The position numbers and the translations under genes were made by a program. Below are positions 62,089-64,000 of a stretch of DNA of 64,000 nucleotides, in pieces. The notes below the pieces were generated by a model. It was not told the DNA's origin and made no database searches. It saw only the letters and a list, made by a program, of their open reading frames with translations. This DNA comes from Dehalococcoidales bacterium (GTDB lineage Bacteria; Chloroflexota; Dehalococcoidia; Dehalococcoidales; Fen-1064), in assembly GCA_016783135.1 (NCBI GenBank), contig JADHXC010000001.1:57635-121634 (forward strand). The letters are read 5' to 3'. The number at the start of each line of letters is the position of its first letter. The first letter of the stretch is position 1.

Positions 62089-62574
62089 ATGGAGGACATG
62101 GTGCCGCAATTTAGCAGAGAAGTATTTCCAGTACAGGGACTCCCGGAGAGGCCGGAGAGGAAAGGTGCCGAAGACTCTGACTTCGGTGAAAACGGGAGTA
62201 AGATTCTTTCCACGGTCTGCCATGAATTACGTACCCCTCTGGCGATAATCAGAGGATACACTACCCTTCTCCTCGACTATGATGGTAGTCTGAAAAACGT
62301 AGAGAAGCGCGAGTACGTTGAGTTGATTGACAAGGCTACCAGCCGATTGGCCGAACTGGCGGACCATATTTTGGATGTGTCCTGCCTGAAATCACACCTG
62401 CTCAAGTTAGCATACTGTTCAATCTGGGTTGTTATGCTAGACAAAAAAGCCCGCGGTCAAATAGCGCACATCAAGGTATGGTGCTATACTGCCAGCTTAC
62501 TTAGCTGGCAGGAGTATCAAGGTGCGAAAACGTATTTTTCAGGTTGGTGGTGCTGTCTTGAGTGCTGTCTATAA
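62089..62574 (+). pseudogene. Truncated sensor histidine kinase (HisKA domain only)
   Basis: The first ~108 codons encode a short linker and a complete dimerisation/phosphoacceptor domain with the H-box STVCHELRTPLAIIRGYTTL. After about DHILDVSCLKSHLLKLAYC (near 62410) homology stops and the frame runs into unrelated AT-rich DNA to 62574. The ATPase domain is missing. It was evidently cut by the AT-rich insert that follows. Confidence 0.75.
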
Positions 62575-63187
62575 TGTTGTTTCTTTAGTTATGGACGCTA
62601 AAAATATAACGTCTAGTATTTCGTGGCAATACCATGCCATAGGAGGGTTTGTTTTATTCGTTGGGTTCGTAGTCTGGATAATTTGGGACAAGCAGTCTGA
62701 GATTGACACATTAAAAAGAAGCGTGCGAATGGTAGCTCGTATGGATAGACTAGGTTCGTATCACATTGGTAACGATTATGGAGTAGAGTTCTTAATCAAC
62801 TTAGAGGTCTGGGTAGACTGGGATGTTCATACAGAAAACCTTATCCTGAATCTTGTAGGTAATCGTGCGCTTCCGTTTATAGCAATCCCGATGTGGAAAA
62901 TATGGGAGCTGTGGATAGTATTTATAAAAACTGCTCCACACTTCAGGCGATTGGTTGGACTGAGACCCGTGCAGGGTCAGTATAGGAAACACATAAAGTG
63001 TACTGACAATCAACCATTTTCTGATTCAATTATATTTCGGTTAAAGGATAAAGATAAAGACAGAGTGCTCTCATTTAGTCGTGTATTTATGTTTGAGGTC
63101 GTACTATTAACAGGCGTACCGAAAGCTGAGTATAGACAGTATCTTCAGTGGAAGGCTCTAGCAGGGGAAACACTAAAACCTGCGTAG
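62522..63187 (+). CDS. Hypothetical two-helix membrane protein in an AT-rich insert
   Basis: 221 residues, not recognised. Two hydrophobic segments near the N-terminus (VLSAVYNVVSLVM, IGGFVLFVGFVVWIIW), then a soluble domain of about 150 residues with strand-rich pattern (VEFLINLEVWVDWDVH). GTG 62522 has AGGAG 7 nt upstream. A TGC-extended -10 (TATACT at 62485) and a 9-bp palindrome CTGCCAGCT/AGCTGGCAG (62489-62511) lie in front. The low GC content differs clearly from the surroundings, which suggests transfer. Confidence 0.6.
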   Translation: MRKRIFQVGGAVLSAVYNVVSLVMDAKNITSSISWQYHAIGGFVLFVGFVVWIIWDKQSEIDTLKRSVRMVARMDRLGSYHIGNDYGVEFLINLEVWVDWDVHTENLILNLVGNRALPFIAIPMWKIWELWIVFIKTAPHFRRLVGLRPVQGQYRKHIKCTDNQPFSDSIIFRLKDKDKDRVLSFSRVFMFEVVLLTGVPKAEYRQYLQWKALAGETLKPA

Positions 63188-63202
63188 GTAGTGAGGAGTA
63201 AG

Positions 63203-63280
63203 ATGGATGTCACAATGGTTTGTAAATACTGCCAGTCGGAAAACGTAATCAAGTACGGCAAGCAGAAAGGTCAGGTTTAA
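63203..63280 (+). pseudogene. Transposase N-terminal zinc-ribbon remnant
   Basis: 25 codons from ATG 63203 behind a good GAGGAG. The peptide (MVCKYCQSENVIKYGKQKGQ) matches the first half of the zinc ribbon found at the N-terminus of IS1-like and related transposases (CxxC-SxNVIKYGK). It stops at TAA 63278 before the second cysteine pair. Only this stub remains. Confidence 0.65.
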
Positions 63281-64000
63281 TAGGACTTTCTGATGATGAG
63301 ATACCAACCAAGATTGAACAGAACCGATATTTTCTTTCGCTTGTTCTAAGGCCCCTGAACTCAGGTAGAATATCAAGGTCACTGTACCTGAGAAAACCGT
63401 CGTTTCGCCTCATCCAGGTCAGGAAAGCACTATTCTCCGATATCGAGCCTGTTGTAAGCGTGTCGTTGCTGGCTGACGAATGCAGTATAAAATCGTTTGT
63501 CTGTGGCGAAGATAACAGGAGGTATGCGTTTTTAGACTGCATAGCAAGGGCCACAGCCTTTGTCAGTGCAGAAGATAGACCCTGAAAATCGGTAACGCTC
63601 TGGGTTTCTTGCGAGAAGCTCCTTAATGCCTGGATGTGGTCGTACCGTTCCCGGTAGAACCATCGGTCCACAATGCGCTGGAAGAGGGGTAGCACCGGCT
63701 GGAAGAATGTGAAGATAAGAAGGGCAATAAGGACTGAGACTATCATAATCGTTATTGAAATGGGATTCAGGGCGGTCTGGAAGACGCTGCTGAGCAGTAG
63801 GGTCATACCGCCGAATATGCCCAGGACAAGCACGCCTACCAGTGAATAGGCTATTCCCTTACGGATTATGACCTTCGTTTCCAGGAGGTCATAGCGCAGC
63901 ATTGCCACCGTAGCCAGCACGCAGAACAGGATGTTCCCGACAATTCCCAGCGGGTACATACTTATACCGAGGACGGGCAGGTAGTCAGTGGTCCCCCCGA
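63249..64000 (-). pseudogene. Sensor protein with 7TM and GAF regions, cut at its 3' side (5' end outside the window)
   Basis: The frame is open to the right edge, so the N-terminus is outside the window. Visible: membrane helices (YPLGIVGNILFCVLATVAML, IAYSLVGVLVLGIFGGMTLL, ITIMIVSVLIALLIFTFFQP), the segment VDRWFYRERYDHIQALRSFS typical of 7TM histidine kinases, and a GAF-like domain (VTDFQGLSSALTKAVALAMQ). The frame then runs into degraded sequence (ILVGISSSESPIKPDLSACR) where the AT-rich insert begins, about 63290. The kinase domains are missing. Confidence 0.7.

Noticed and set aside
1..64000. Prophage, complete insertion sequence or replication origin
   Set aside because: No phage structural genes, no full transposase and no dnaA/parAB-type genes were seen; only fragments and MITE-like repeats.

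Overview
The window reads as bacterial chromosome of moderate GC with dense genes on both strands. The gene set points to an uncultured Chloroflexota, most likely a Dehalococcoidia-like organism: a branched-chain-amino-acid-type ABC uptake cluster mixed with acyl-CoA ligases, several enoyl-CoA hydratases, three nitronate monooxygenase paralogues, CaiB/BaiF CoA-transferases, a PAC2-family protein, TldD/TldE, and lysine synthesis through DapL. The assignment is an inference from gene content; no rRNA is present.

Layout. 0.1-12 kb: an acyl-CoA ligase, livH-livM-binding protein-livF and a PaaK-like ligase on the + strand, a hicBA toxin-antitoxin cassette between direct repeats, livG on the opposite strand, then a VOC protein, an enoyl-CoA hydratase and a hydrolase. 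This suggests import of small organic acids followed by CoA activation. 12-24 kb is mostly housekeeping: purF, a CoA-binding acyl-CoA synthetase subunit, GNAT-HEAT-PAC2, tldD-tldE and alaS. 24-33 kb: a lipoprotein serpin, two enoyl-CoA hydratases, a PHP phosphoesterase, a NIL-ferredoxin, a MoaD-like carrier and three nitronate monooxygenases. 32.5-43 kb: tgt-HPP-ruvX, an ECF sigma factor with a membrane partner, a chagasin-type inhibitor, an MFS transporter, dapF-dapL and hflX.

43.4-45.8 kb is an AT-rich, gene-poor island: decayed fragments, a helix-turn-helix gene behind a perfect consensus promoter, tandem repeats, a 40-codon ORF, tRNA-Met and a wrecked potassium channel gene. 45.8-52 kb: a UroD/MetE-like protein, two CaiB-type CoA-transferases and a cation/proton antiporter. 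52-62 kb: tRNA-Leu, a cupin, a heterodimeric ABC exporter with one degenerate ATP site, a Gate-domain membrane protein, an amidohydrolase, a C-GCAxxG-C-C protein with an in-frame TGA where a redox cysteine is expected (candidate selenoprotein), a TGA-interrupted InlB-repeat protein, a TPR lipoprotein and a TauE/SafE exporter. At 62-64 kb an AT-rich insert carrying a transposase stub lies between two broken histidine kinase genes.

Two dispersed non-coding repeat families run through the window. One is MITE-like: TA-flanked inverted repeats, three copies, two of which supply the stop codon of the neighbouring gene. The other carries a 17-bp stem with a compensatory base-pair change between copies. 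They suggest an active or recently active small-repeat population. No CRISPR array, prophage or complete insertion sequence was seen.
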